Shown here: positions 1-8,431 of the stretch, piece by piece
Position numbering within the stretch: position 1 is the stretch's first letter
Layout of the letters: the number at the start of each line of letters is the position of its first letter
NCBI GenBank assembly: GCA_903949285.1
Contig: CAJAYT010000121.1
Span: 1-59,272 of the forward strand
Length of the DNA: 59,272 nucleotides
Source: an uncultured Burkholderiales bacterium
GTDB taxonomy: Bacteria; Pseudomonadota; Gammaproteobacteria; Burkholderiales; Burkholderiaceae_C
Reading direction: 5' to 3'
The notes under the pieces: model-generated
What the model saw: the letters and a program-made list of their open reading frames with translations, nothing else
What the model was told of the DNA's origin: nothing
Database searches by the model: none
Position numbers and translations under genes: made by a program

Positions 1-379
1 GCGCCAACTCCTCTGCTTTTGCGTTTCGAGTCCAGGCCCGCTCAATGGCCTCCCACTGCACTCCGAAATGACTTGTAAAGATATCGTCCTCTGAGACGAT
101 GACTGCTCGCTTGAGGTTGACCGAGATCAACGCGCTAGGCCTCCATTCTTGAAGCCAGGGGAGTTTGAGTTGAATAGCAGAGGGCGTGAGTTGTGACTTA
201 AGGCCTGCGATCCGAAAAGCCTCTGAGCGTTCAAAGGAGGTTGACTCAGGATTGATGTACGCAAAAGAGGCAACGCGCAAAAAGAAATAGAGCTGGAGCG
301 CGAGCAGACTAACGCAGATATAAAGCGTGTAATTGCGAACCACAATAAGGATGCTACGCGTTGTGCTCATCTCGCTCAT
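1..379 (-). CDS. mtgA: Monofunctional peptidoglycan glycosyltransferase, N-terminal part (cut by window edge)
   Basis: MtgA polymerises lipid II into glycan strands at the cytoplasmic membrane. Reading the minus strand from an ATG at 379 (a second in-frame ATG lies at 370) gives an open frame to the window edge. It has a short polar N-terminus, one hydrophobic membrane segment, then the GT51 motif EDDIFTSHFG (the family's ExxxFxxHxG with the catalytic Glu), preceded by LKRAVIVS and followed by WEAIERAW. The start is 13 bp after the stop of the TonB-like gene, so the two are probably cotranscribed. The C-terminal two thirds lie outside the window. Identity is clear from the motif; the exact start is not. 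Confidence 0.9.
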   Translation of the reverse strand, partial: MSEMSTTRSILIVVRNYTLYICVSLLALQLYFFLRVASFAYINPESTSFERSEAFRIAGLKSQLTPSAIQLKLPWLQEWRPSALISVNLKRAVIVSEDDIFTSHFGVQWEAIERAWTRNAKAEELA

Positions 380-391
380 TCTATCGATCTT

Positions 392-1333
392 CTATTTGGA
401 TTCGGTGTTCAGTGTCCCGCTCTCCGTGAAGGTGAACTTGGAGACAAGCGCGACTTGATCAGCTTTTGACAAAAGTGCTGGACCAAACGCAGCAAAGGGA
501 CCAGAGCTCATGACAATTGCCTGCGCACGGCGGTCTAATTCCGGTTTGCCAGAGCCCTCTAAGACTTGTACCGATAGAACTTGTCCAATCGCATTCACCG
601 TCACCACCATAGTCAAAGAGCCGTAGAGTCTTCGGCCCTGAAGGGAGGGGAAATTTTGAGTGCCGTAGTTCTCAATCTTTTGGCGCATCTCATCGTAGTA
701 CAGCGCGAATTCACTTTGACGTGTTGAGGGACTAAAGTAACGCTTATGAGGCCGCTTGTTGGTTTGATCAATACGGGCCTCAATTTCTGCAAGCATCTGA
801 AGTAGCCTTTGTCTTTTGCTCTCTTGGTCGGGACTGAGGGGGTGGGGCTGCACAGGACCTAAGCTTGCGAGTTGCGTTTTGATCTGAGTCAGTAGCCTAG
901 ATTGCTCAGCTTGCAAGGACTTGAGAGCTGACTCTTGGCGCTCTAAATCTTCTGCGTCCGCGGCGTCAACGGTGCGCCTTGCGCTCAAAAGAGGGGAGCT
1001 CATGCGTCCTGTAGAGTCCTCGCCCCCGCCGCTTAAATTCGATTGTGCTATAGCTTGTGCATGGGTATTGGTTTCTGCCTTGAGGCGTACGTTCACCAAT
1101 ATAAGGGGTAAGTTATTGTTTTGGAAAACTCGGTCGAGTTTTTCGGGGATATTAAAGTGAAGACTCAGCAAAGTTGCATGAATGACCAACGAGCCCATGA
1201 AGGCCCAGGTGATGGCGTTTAAGTGCTGAAGTTGATTGATCAGTTCGCTGGCCTTAAAACCAATGGCGTGGGTGTTGTTAACGCCCCAAGCATGAAGAGT
1301 CTCATTTGTTTTGGTCTTTAATTTCTTTAACAT
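392..1333 (-). CDS. TonB-family protein (TonB C-terminal domain, membrane-anchored)
   Basis: 313 residues. A charged N-terminus leads to one membrane segment at about residues 41-60. A coiled-coil-like stretch rich in Glu, Gln and Leu follows (about 125-195), and a C-terminal TonB-like domain (about 205-300) contains YGSLTMVVTVNAIGQVLSV and VLEGSGKPELDRRA. Such proteins usually link inner-membrane ExbB/ExbD energy to outer-membrane receptors, or form related envelope bridges. There is no exbBD nearby, and the Pro-rich linker of classical TonB is largely replaced by the coiled coil, so it may be an envelope scaffold and not an iron-transport TonB. It lies between the RNB ribonuclease gene and mtgA on the same strand. 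Confidence 0.75.
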   Translation of the reverse strand: MLKKLKTKTNETLHAWGVNNTHAIGFKASELINQLQHLNAITWAFMGSLVIHATLLSLHFNIPEKLDRVFQNNNLPLILVNVRLKAETNTHAQAIAQSNLSGGGEDSTGRMSSPLLSARRTVDAADAEDLERQESALKSLQAEQSRLLTQIKTQLASLGPVQPHPLSPDQESKRQRLLQMLAEIEARIDQTNKRPHKRYFSPSTRQSEFALYYDEMRQKIENYGTQNFPSLQGRRLYGSLTMVVTVNAIGQVLSVQVLEGSGKPELDRRAQAIVMSSGPFAAFGPALLSKADQVALVSKFTFTESGTLNTESK

Positions 1334-1342
1334 CTACAGCGA

Positions 1343-1377
1343 CAGTGCTCAGTGGTCTGTGGTCAGTGGTCAGTGCC
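1343..1377. repeat. Tandem repeat, five 7-bp units (CAGTGGT-like)
   Basis: Between the RNB stop and the TonB-like start there are five consecutive 7-bp units: CAGTGCT, CAGTGGT, CTGTGGT, CAGTGGT, CAGTGCC. It is non-coding and one of several short-period tandem repeats in intergenic spaces of this window. Confidence 0.9.
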
Positions 1378-1400
1378 TTGGAAACGTCATCCGCTCCAAA

Positions 1401-3617
1401 CTAACTTTGGGGTTCTTTGGTCATGCCCTCTTGCGCCTGAACTTGGCCTGTCAAAAGAACTTGCTCAGCGCTCTCTGGGTTCGCAGGTGCTTGGGCCTCG
1501 GCGTCAGCATCAGCCGCCATATCGAGGTCTAAATCAAGGGCTATAGTTGCCTGCACCGGGGCTGCGCCCTCAAGCTCATCTTCAAACTCTTCGCTGAATT
1601 CAATCTGCGCCTCTTGGGTTGAATCACCAGGGGTATGACACAACTCTATGAAATCGGCCTTGATGTCTAGTGTCATTAAATCGATACCGCTTAAGCGCAC
1701 GCGCACGAGTGAGCCTCTTTGAAGCTCAGGCGCCCCGTTGATGCTGAGCACCAAAGGGAGAGTGTCCGCGCGTGCAAGAGGGGGCGTTCCGGGATAGGTT
1801 TTGAAGATACCAACCGTCAATTCCTCAATACGCTGTTGCTCAAGATACTTAAGCGTCCAGTACCTCTCCATACTGGATTGATAGGCGTTGTAGGCTGAGT
1901 AGGTTGAATCAAACGAGGCGATGATCACCAATAGATCAGTGTCTTTGGGTTTGAAAGGGGCAACCAGTGCGGCTGTGGCGCCGTGCTCTGCGCAGGCACA
2001 GATCTGCCACTGATTGACCAGGTCTGTGTATCTCCTGAGCGGAGAGGTACTCCATGCGTAACAAGGTACACCGATACCCGCATGGGGAAGTGCTCTTGTC
2101 CCCATTCGAACTTTGATTCCAGGCGCCATGCTGGCTTGGCTTCTGTAGATGCCGGGTACCCCGAGGTCGGCCATCAATTTACCCCAAGTGCTGTTTGCCA
2201 AAATCATTGCCTCAGCAACAATTAAATCAAGCGGTGCGCCTCTGTGACGTGGCACTAAACGAACGGGCTCATCGCCCTTTAACGCCGCGCCAGTGTTTAA
2301 ATCCTCGTCACTGCGATCAATCAGGAAATTAAAGTCAGGCCTGTTAAAGTTCTCTGGCTTGCCCCTCACCACTTCACGTGCTGCTTTCAGATGAAGTGCT
2401 AAGCGGTGTAAAAAAGACAATTCAGCTTTGGGCAAGTAAGCGGCTTGTTCATCCTCTTCGCCACCCGCATTCGTCGGCTCAGCGTTCAACCACTGAGTGG
2501 TCACAATTTGGTCTAGTTGGTCATGTCTCAGATTGCGCTCTATGTAGACCCGCTCGACTTTGGTTTGAGTGTTCAGAACAGTGAGTGTTTTAGCGTCAAA
2601 GGTGACGTACAAGGAGAGTGCAGGACACGCGCGACCTTCTGTTAGTGTGAAATGCTCAATAATAGATTTAGGGAGCATGGTGATTTTGGCCCCTGGCATA
2701 TACACCGTTGACAGACGAGCTCTTGCAATAAGATCCACTGGATCTTGAGTTTTGATCCAAAGCGCCGGTGCGGCTATGTGAACCCCTACGGTCACTGACT
2801 CAGTCCCCAGTCCCTGCACTGATAGTGCGTCGTCAATCTCAGTAGTATGTGAATCGTCGATGGAATATGCCTTGGCCACTGACAGCGGGAGACTCTCTGT
2901 TAGAGACTTTATGTGCGCAGGCTCGGGCTCTGGCGTTTGGGTTGGGAACGCAATTCCTTTGGGGAAGTGATCAAACAAAAACCGCTGCCAATGAAACTCA
3001 TAAGCGGAGGCGATAGCACCTGCCCTTTTGAGTACCTCAATGGCCGGGGCTTGAGATCTTTTAGCGGCCTCAACAAGACATTTGTAAGCTGCGGAGTTTT
3101 TGTCAGGCTTAAATAAGATTTTGTAAATATCTTGCAAAACCGGCTGCGGACACACGCCGCTGGCAAGTTGCGTGGCCCAGGCATCTAGTTGCGCTGCAGC
3201 TTCTTTTTTTCGCTCAATTGCAACCAGCGCTTGCTCGATGACTTCGGCACTCGCTTTCTTAAATCTTCCCTTGCCAGCACGTCTAAAGTAATGGGGCGCG
3301 CCTTGCAGCGTTAATAGCATTGCCACTTGTTCGCTGAGGGAGGGCGTCGCGCTGAAGTATTCAATGCTCAGGTCTTGAAAACTGAACTCTTCGCTGGGTG
3401 CGAATTCCCAGGCAATTTGAAGATCAACTTCTTTTGCTGTGCTGTTGGCCTGACTCAGTAAAACGGAGGGCTCGGGGCTCTCAAATTTGAGCAGTACTGC
3501 AGCGTCTTTGACCTTAAGTCGTTTGCCCGTATCTAGCTCAATTTGCGCAGAAGCCTGTGCCTGGGACAAAATGCGTCCCGAGTGTAATTTGCCTGAATCT
3601 TCAAATAATGCATACAT
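1401..3617 (-). CDS. RNase II/RNB-family 3'-5' exoribonuclease
   Basis: 738 residues, close to the usual size of proteobacterial RNB-domain exonucleases. These degrade single-stranded RNA processively from the 3' end in the cytoplasm. The RNB catalytic core is visible: DDSHTTEIDDALSV (about residues 254-267) carries the metal-binding Asp cluster, HRGAPLDLIVAEAMILAN lies mid-domain, and SPLRRYTDLVNQWQI is the conserved end of the RNB domain. An acidic, Ala-rich tail follows, unlikely to be folded. The ATG at 3617 is chosen because the frame reads well from there. Whether it is RNase II proper or a diverged RNB protein cannot be settled by eye. The gene heads a minus-strand run with the TonB-like gene and mtgA. 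Confidence 0.88.
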   Translation of the reverse strand: MYALFEDSGKLHSGRILSQAQASAQIELDTGKRLKVKDAAVLLKFESPEPSVLLSQANSTAKEVDLQIAWEFAPSEEFSFQDLSIEYFSATPSLSEQVAMLLTLQGAPHYFRRAGKGRFKKASAEVIEQALVAIERKKEAAAQLDAWATQLASGVCPQPVLQDIYKILFKPDKNSAAYKCLVEAAKRSQAPAIEVLKRAGAIASAYEFHWQRFLFDHFPKGIAFPTQTPEPEPAHIKSLTESLPLSVAKAYSIDDSHTTEIDDALSVQGLGTESVTVGVHIAAPALWIKTQDPVDLIARARLSTVYMPGAKITMLPKSIIEHFTLTEGRACPALSLYVTFDAKTLTVLNTQTKVERVYIERNLRHDQLDQIVTTQWLNAEPTNAGGEEDEQAAYLPKAELSFLHRLALHLKAAREVVRGKPENFNRPDFNFLIDRSDEDLNTGAALKGDEPVRLVPRHRGAPLDLIVAEAMILANSTWGKLMADLGVPGIYRSQASMAPGIKVRMGTRALPHAGIGVPCYAWSTSPLRRYTDLVNQWQICACAEHGATAALVAPFKPKDTDLLVIIASFDSTYSAYNAYQSSMERYWTLKYLEQQRIEELTVGIFKTYPGTPPLARADTLPLVLSINGAPELQRGSLVRVRLSGIDLMTLDIKADFIELCHTPGDSTQEAQIEFSEEFEDELEGAAPVQATIALDLDLDMAADADAEAQAPANPESAEQVLLTGQVQAQEGMTKEPQS

Positions 3618-3654
3618 CCGTGCATTGTCCCATGGTTGTATAGAGTGCGTTGGC

Positions 3655-4236
3655 TTAGAGCCCCAAAAAGTCGAGCAATACGCTTACGTGTTGGTCAAAA
3701 TCGGACATCGCGTGGTCTGAGCCCTCAACAATGTGCTGCGTTGCATTGGCGTGAGTTGCAACCATCGCCCTCCAGTCAAGGACTTCGTCTCCTGTGCAGG
3801 CCATCAAAAGCTTTGGGATGCTTGCTTTGGACTGCGCTGTTGGGTAGAGCTTTTTTAACTCATCCAAATACTCTTCTTTAAAGTAAAAAGATTTACTTGG
3901 GTTTTGCCAGGTCGTTTGTTGGCCGATGTAGTGCTTCAGGTCGCTTGCCGGATCTGTCGCTGGGTTGATCAAAGCACATCTAAATCCCGCCTCATTGGCT
4001 AGCCAAGCGGCGTAAAAGCCGCCCAGTGAGGAGCCAACAACTGCGCTGGACTCTGGTTCCCATTCCTTGGTTAATTCAAGCATAAGACGCGCTGCCCCAG
4101 CAGGAGAGGGCGGTAACTGCGGGCAAACCCACTGAACGTCTTGGTAGCGAGTCCTAAAGATGTTGGCCAGGTACTGCGCTTTGTAGGAGTGGGGTGAGGA
4201 GCGAAATCCGTGGAGGTATATAAGTCGCTTAAGCAT
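3655..4236 (-). CDS. YqiA/YcfP-family alpha/beta-hydrolase (esterase)
   Basis: 193 residues, the normal length for the YqiA family of small cytoplasmic esterases. The oxyanion-region motif HGFRSSP is at the N-terminus (residues 9-15), the nucleophile elbow GSSLGGFYA is at about 68-76, and the charge-relay residues are likely in TGDEVLDW and GSDHAMSDFDQH near the C-terminus. The physiological substrate of this family is not settled. It ends 37 bp upstream of the RNB start and may be cotranscribed with it. It is divergent from rodA across a 133-bp gap. Confidence 0.85.
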   Translation of the reverse strand: MLKRLIYLHGFRSSPHSYKAQYLANIFRTRYQDVQWVCPQLPPSPAGAARLMLELTKEWEPESSAVVGSSLGGFYAAWLANEAGFRCALINPATDPASDLKHYIGQQTTWQNPSKSFYFKEEYLDELKKLYPTAQSKASIPKLLMACTGDEVLDWRAMVATHANATQHIVEGSDHAMSDFDQHVSVLLDFLGL

Positions 4237-4369
4237 TGGAGGTCTGGAGCCTTGAAGGGTGTTTTAGGGAAAGGAAGAGATGTCAGATCAAATCAAACCC
4301 ATATGAGCGATAATTCTTTATAAATGACTAGCCCTAAGGCTTTAGTCTGATGATAGACATTGTATTTTT

Positions 4370-5524
4370 ATGACAACCGTATTCAACCGACCCAACGTTT
4401 ATTACCGACTGTCCCCTCTTTTAAAGGGCTTTGATGGCCCTTTGGCATTGGCTGTGGGTATTTTGGCTGTTGCGGGACTCTTGACGATGTATTCCTCAGG
4501 ATACGGGGACGGACAACGCTTTTGGGATCAACTGCGTAACATGGCGCTTGCTGCCATCATTATGTTCTGCGTTGCTCAAATCCCGCCACAAAGATTGATG
4601 ACTTTTGCGATGCCGCTCTACACGGTTGGACTTGCGTTACTCGTAGCGGTTGCGCTATTTGGACTCACCAAAAAAGGGGCTCAGCGCTGGCTTAACATTG
4701 GAGTGGTCATTCAGCCTAGTGAGATATTGAAGATTGCTATGCCGCTTGCCCTGTCTTGGTGGTTTCAAAAGCGAGAGGGTCAACTAAGACCTTTGGATTT
4801 CCTGGTCGCAAGCGTACTGCTTTTTGTGCCCGTAGCGCTGATCATTCGCCAGCCCGATTTGGGGACAGCCATACTGGTTTTGTCGGCGGGGCTTTTTGTC
4901 ATCTTCTTTGCAGGACTTAGTTGGTGGTTGATCGTGCCCCCCGTATTGATTGGGCTGGTGAGCGTGACGCTATTGGTGGTGTTTGAGCCGACTCTTTGTG
5001 CAGAAGGTTTTCATTGGCCGCTTCTTCATGATTATCAGCAGCAGCGTATTTGCACGCTCTTGGACCCCGGTCGAGATCCGCTGGGGAAGGGTTTTCACAT
5101 TATCCAAGGCATGATCGCCATTGGTTCTGGTGGGTTTTGGGGTAAGGGCTTTGGCCAGGGCACGCAGGCGCACCTGGACTTTATCCCAGAGAGCACAACG
5201 GACTTTGTGTTCGCTGCTTATTCAGAAGAGTTCGGACTCTTTGGGAATTTGCTACTGATTGGCGGTTTCATATTCTTAGTCCTTCGCGGACTAACCATCG
5301 CGCAGCAAGGGCCTACTTTATTTGCCCGTTTGCTGGCGGGCAGCATTACGCTGATTTTCTTTACCTATGCTTTTGTGAACATGGGAATGGTCAGCGGCAT
5401 ATTGCCAGTCGTGGGCGTCCCTTTGCCCTTCATTAGTTACGGGGGCACAGCCATGGTTACCCTTGGCTTTGGGATCGGGATATTGATGTCCGTTGCAAAA
5501 GCCAAGCAATTGGTTCAATCTTGA
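4370..5524 (+). CDS. rodA: Rod-shape SEDS glycan polymerase RodA
   Basis: 384 residues with about ten hydrophobic segments. RodA is the SEDS peptidoglycan glycosyltransferase of the elongasome, working with PBP2 (MrdA) in the inner membrane. The signature loop GKGFGQGTQAHLDFIPESTT followed by DFVFAAYSEEFGL (about residues 258-290), the motif GAQRWLNIGVVIQPSEILK, and a C-terminal VGVPLPFISYGGTAM are diagnostic for the FtsW/RodA/SpoVE family. RodA is preferred over FtsW for the short N-terminus. It is not next to mrdA or mre genes here; instead it overlaps a dehydrogenase gene by one base (TGATG). Confidence 0.93.
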   Translation: MTTVFNRPNVYYRLSPLLKGFDGPLALAVGILAVAGLLTMYSSGYGDGQRFWDQLRNMALAAIIMFCVAQIPPQRLMTFAMPLYTVGLALLVAVALFGLTKKGAQRWLNIGVVIQPSEILKIAMPLALSWWFQKREGQLRPLDFLVASVLLFVPVALIIRQPDLGTAILVLSAGLFVIFFAGLSWWLIVPPVLIGLVSVTLLVVFEPTLCAEGFHWPLLHDYQQQRICTLLDPGRDPLGKGFHIIQGMIAIGSGGFWGKGFGQGTQAHLDFIPESTTDFVFAAYSEEFGLFGNLLLIGGFIFLVLRGLTIAQQGPTLFARLLAGSITLIFFTYAFVNMGMVSGILPVVGVPLPFISYGGTAMVTLGFGIGILMSVAKAKQLVQS

Positions 5525-6597
5525 TGGCAAGCTCTCAAGCTGATCAAATTTCAGCGGCCTCAGCCACCTCAGCCACTTCAGCCACTTCAGCATCGATGTC
5601 ATCCTCGTCATCCACGGCATCCACGGCATCCACGGCATCTTCAATATCCCAGTCATCTGCGCCTGAAGTGGGTGCAGATGAGGGAATCGCTGCTGAGCGC
5701 TCAGTTAGCGTTGGCATCATTGGCGTTGGCAATATGGGCGGCGGAATTGCACAAAATTTACTGAGCAAAGGTTGGCGCGTTTATGTGCACGATATAGACC
5801 GCGCTAAAACTGAGCAGCTGGCGAGCCTAGGTGCCCACGTGGTAAATGTACCCTCTGAGCTGGCGCGTACTTGTCAAACCCTGATTATTGCTGTCGTTGA
5901 TGCTCCCCAAGTAGAAGCCGTATTAACCAAGCCGAGCCCGAGTGCTCCAAGCTTGTTGTCTCAATTGGGTGCTGAGCACACTGTGATGCTTTGTCCAACC
6001 ATTGCCCCAAAGGATGTGATCGGATTTGCTGATTTGTTGAACCAACAAGGTGTGGGTGTGATCGACGCGCCTATGTCTGGTGGGCCCGCTCGCGCGCAAC
6101 AAGGACGAATGAGTTTGATGACTGCGTGCCCCAAACCCCTTTGGAACAACCATCTGCCTTTGCTCAGCGCCATGGCAGATCCGGTCTTCTTTATCAGTGA
6201 ACGGGTTGGGGACGGTGCGAAGACCAAACTCATCAATAATCTCTTAGCCGGCATTAATTTGGTCGCCAGCGCCGAGCTCTTATCAATGGCTGAGAAAATA
6301 GGGCTGGATTTAAATACCACCTTAAACGTCATCGAGTCCTCGAGTGGGCAAAGTTGGGCGGGCTCTGACCGGATGAGGCGAGCCATTGGAGGGGATCCGC
6401 GTGAGCTACCCCCCTTAGCGCATATGACTCTTTTAGAGAAAGATACCCGCATGGCGCTTGAGATGGGGCAAGAGGCGGGCTACAGTGGTCCCCTGGGCGC
6501 GAGCGCTGTTCAAACCTTTAAGGACGCAAGCGCCAGTGGACTAGCGCACTGTGATGATGCAGCGATGTTGGCCCACTTGAGAAACTTTAAAGCTTAG
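5524..6597 (+). CDS. 3-hydroxyisobutyrate dehydrogenase-type NAD(P)-dependent oxidoreductase
   Basis: The ATG at 5524 shares its A with the rodA stop (TGATG), which indicates translational coupling. From about residue 60 the protein is a standard beta-hydroxyacid dehydrogenase: Rossmann motif GIIGVGNMGGGIA, substrate loop DAPMSGGPARAQQGRMSLM, catalytic Lys in GDGAKTKLINNLLAG, and a helical C-terminal domain. Members reduce or oxidise 3-hydroxyisobutyrate, tartronate semialdehyde or similar acids; the substrate is not readable here. The first ~58 residues are a Ser/Ala/Thr-rich low-complexity tail encoded by short tandem DNA repeats, which is unusual because most relatives begin at the Rossmann strand. 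A later start (for example the GTG in PEVGADEG) is possible. Confidence 0.85.
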   Translation: MASSQADQISAASATSATSATSASMSSSSSTASTASTASSISQSSAPEVGADEGIAAERSVSVGIIGVGNMGGGIAQNLLSKGWRVYVHDIDRAKTEQLASLGAHVVNVPSELARTCQTLIIAVVDAPQVEAVLTKPSPSAPSLLSQLGAEHTVMLCPTIAPKDVIGFADLLNQQGVGVIDAPMSGGPARAQQGRMSLMTACPKPLWNNHLPLLSAMADPVFFISERVGDGAKTKLINNLLAGINLVASAELLSMAEKIGLDLNTTLNVIESSSGQSWAGSDRMRRAIGGDPRELPPLAHMTLLEKDTRMALEMGQEAGYSGPLGASAVQTFKDASASGLAHCDDAAMLAHLRNFKA

Positions 6598-6717
6598 TGT
6601 TCCCCGCCGCTTTGGAGCGTGTTTGCTTGAGCGGGTGAAGTCTATTTGACCTGGCCCCTGTGAAGCACCAAAGCCCCGGATTTTCCAACGGATCTATTAG
6701 CTTATTACAATGACATC

Positions 6718-8178
6718 ATGATCTCAAGAGAACCCACCCTAGAACGCCTATCTATAGCCCGTCAATTATTGCTAGACCCCTACGGTTTGGATGAATCGCA
6801 CCTGAGCAAAGCACTTGCACAGATCCGCGCTCACCGAATTGATGATGCGGATCTGTATTTTCAGTACACCCGCTCAGAGGGTTGGAGTCTGGAGGAGGGT
6901 ATCGTGAAGACGGGCTCCTTTAGTATTGACCAAGGAGTTGGGGTGAGAGCGGTGAGCGGGGAGAAGACTGCCTTTGCTTACTCTGACGATATCTCCATGC
7001 ACGCGCTCTTAGACGCGGCCAATACGGTGCGAACAATTGCGCAGGCCGGTGAGCAAAGAAGTGTTCAAATCCCCAAGCAAAGCATCCCCGCTACACGCAG
7101 TCTTTACTTAGACCAAGATCCCATTGCAAGCTTGGGTAGCGCAGAGAAGGTAAAGCTCTTAGAGCGAATTGAACAAATGGCGCGCGCCAAAGATCCCCGT
7201 ATTGTTCAAGTCATGGCAGGACTGGCCAGCGAATACGATGTTGTCATGATCGCCAGAGCTGATGGGCTACTCGCAGCCGATGTGAGACCTTTGGTGCGTT
7301 TGAGTTTATCGGTCATTGCCGAGCAAGGTACTCGCCGTGAAGTGGGCTCCTCAGGCGGGGGTGGACGCTTTGGTTTGGCCTACTTTGATCAAGCGATGCT
7401 TGAGAAGTATGTGAATGAAGCCGTTCAAGCAGCGCTCACTAATTTGGAGGCCCAGGCCGCCCCAGCAGGCGAGATGACTGTGGTGCTTGGTTCTGGGTGG
7501 CCTGGAATTTTATTGCACGAAGCCATTGGGCACGGCTTAGAGGGGGACTTTAACCGCAAAGGCTCCAGCGCTTTTGCAGGGCGTATTGGTCAACGCGTGG
7601 CCTCCAAAGGGGTCACAGTCCTGGACGACGGCACCCTCTCAGACCGCAGAGGCTCGTTGAATGTGGACGATGAGGGAAACACCACCCAGCGCAATGTGTT
7701 GATCGAAGACGGTATTCTCAAAGGATACATCCAAGACAACATGAACGCCAGACTCATGGGCGTAGCTCCAACGGGTAACGGTCGCAGGGAGAGTTATGCA
7801 CATGTCCCAATGCCACGGATGACCAACACTTATATGCTCGCCGGGGATAAGTCACCCGAGGAGATCATTGCAAGTGTTAAAAAAGGCGTTTATGCCAGTA
7901 ACTTTGGCGGCGGACAAGTCGACATCACGTCTGGCAAGTTCGTGTTCTCCGCCAGCCAGGCTTGGTGGGTTGAGAACGGCAAATTAATCTATCCGATCAA
8001 GGGCGCAACGCTTGTTGGAAACGGGCCCGATGCGCTCACCCGTGTTAGCTTGATTGGCTCAGACATGGCGCTTGACAGCGGAGTGGGCACCTGCGGCAAG
8101 GAGGGACAAAGTGTTCCTGTCGGCGTAGGCCAACCGACACTTCGCATCGACGGCTTGACGGTAGGTGGGACCGCTTGA
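6718..8178 (+). CDS. tldD: Metalloprotease TldD
   Basis: 486 residues, the usual TldD length. TldD forms a heterodimer with TldE/PmbA and digests unfolded peptides; in some bacteria it matures microcins or degrades the CcdA antitoxin. The active-site helix is HEAIGHGLEGDFNRKGSS, with H267, E268 and H272 forming the HExxxH zinc motif of the family. Gly-rich C-terminal strands (GVGTCGKEGQ) are as expected. The ATG at 6718 follows a 120-bp gap with no other obvious feature. No tldE is in the window. The next gene is the attenuated aroG; no terminator was seen between tldD and the aroG leader, so some readthrough into the leader is possible. Confidence 0.94.
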   Translation: MISREPTLERLSIARQLLLDPYGLDESHLSKALAQIRAHRIDDADLYFQYTRSEGWSLEEGIVKTGSFSIDQGVGVRAVSGEKTAFAYSDDISMHALLDAANTVRTIAQAGEQRSVQIPKQSIPATRSLYLDQDPIASLGSAEKVKLLERIEQMARAKDPRIVQVMAGLASEYDVVMIARADGLLAADVRPLVRLSLSVIAEQGTRREVGSSGGGGRFGLAYFDQAMLEKYVNEAVQAALTNLEAQAAPAGEMTVVLGSGWPGILLHEAIGHGLEGDFNRKGSSAFAGRIGQRVASKGVTVLDDGTLSDRRGSLNVDDEGNTTQRNVLIEDGILKGYIQDNMNARLMGVAPTGNGRRESYAHVPMPRMTNTYMLAGDKSPEEIIASVKKGVYASNFGGGQVDITSGKFVFSASQAWWVENGKLIYPIKGATLVGNGPDALTRVSLIGSDMALDSGVGTCGKEGQSVPVGVGQPTLRIDGLTVGGTA

Positions 8179-8255
8179 AGCTAGATGAAACACTCGAAAT
8201 CAGGGCCTCAACTCGCGTTTCAATAAGGTCTCAAAATTGTGGTACAGTTTTAGAT

Positions 8256-8324
8256 ATGCAAAGTTCAAAGTTCTTTTTTGGGTATTTTTATTTCTCACGC
8301 TCAAGTAGCGGTCGAGAGGTTTAA
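8256..8324 (+). CDS. Phe/Tyr-rich leader peptide of aroG (attenuation peptide)
   Basis: A 22-codon frame begins at ATG 8256 and stops at TAA 8322. It encodes MQSSK, then FFFGYFYF (five Phe and two Tyr in eight residues, at 8271-8294), then a Ser/Arg-rich tail. It lies directly upstream of a DAHP synthase gene and of competing RNA hairpins, exactly as in ribosome-mediated attenuators of aromatic biosynthesis. No Shine-Dalgarno is visible. A TACAGT element at 8243-8248 with TTCAAT about 18 bp upstream could place the transcript start almost at the ATG, so the peptide could be leaderless; that part is inference. Confidence 0.85.
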   Translation: MQSSKFFFGYFYFSRSSSGREV

Positions 8325-8379
8325 AAGTCCCCAACACTTTGAACTCCTAAACGACCGCCCCCAAAGGCGGTTTTTTTTT
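8262..8379 (+). promoter_or_regulatory. Transcription attenuator of aroG (protector, antiterminator, terminator)
   Basis: Three mutually competing pairings are seen. Protector: AGTTCAAAG (8262-8270) with CTTTGAACT (8337-8345), 9 bp. Antiterminator: GCGGTCG (8308-8314) with CGACCGC (8352-8358), 7 bp. Terminator: ACCGCC (8354-8359) with GGCGGT (8366-8371), followed by a T run to 8379. A ribosome stalled on the Phe/Tyr codons would cover the first protector strand and leave 8308-8314 free to form the antiterminator, allowing transcription into aroG. A ribosome reaching the stop at 8322 would cover 8308-8314 and let the terminator form. With no translation, the protector traps 8308-8314 in its loop and again favours termination. 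Confidence 0.85.
8354..8379 (+). terminator. Intrinsic terminator of the aroG attenuator
   Basis: A 6-bp GC-rich stem ACCGCC/GGCGGT with a 6-nt loop is followed by an uninterrupted T tract. It sits 53 bp before the aroG start codon, so it must be conditionally bypassed for aroG to be expressed from any upstream promoter. Confidence 0.88.
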
Positions 8380-8431
8380 GCCCACATTCAATACCAAAAT
8401 CAGCCCCGTTCAACTTAAAGGTACAAAAGCA

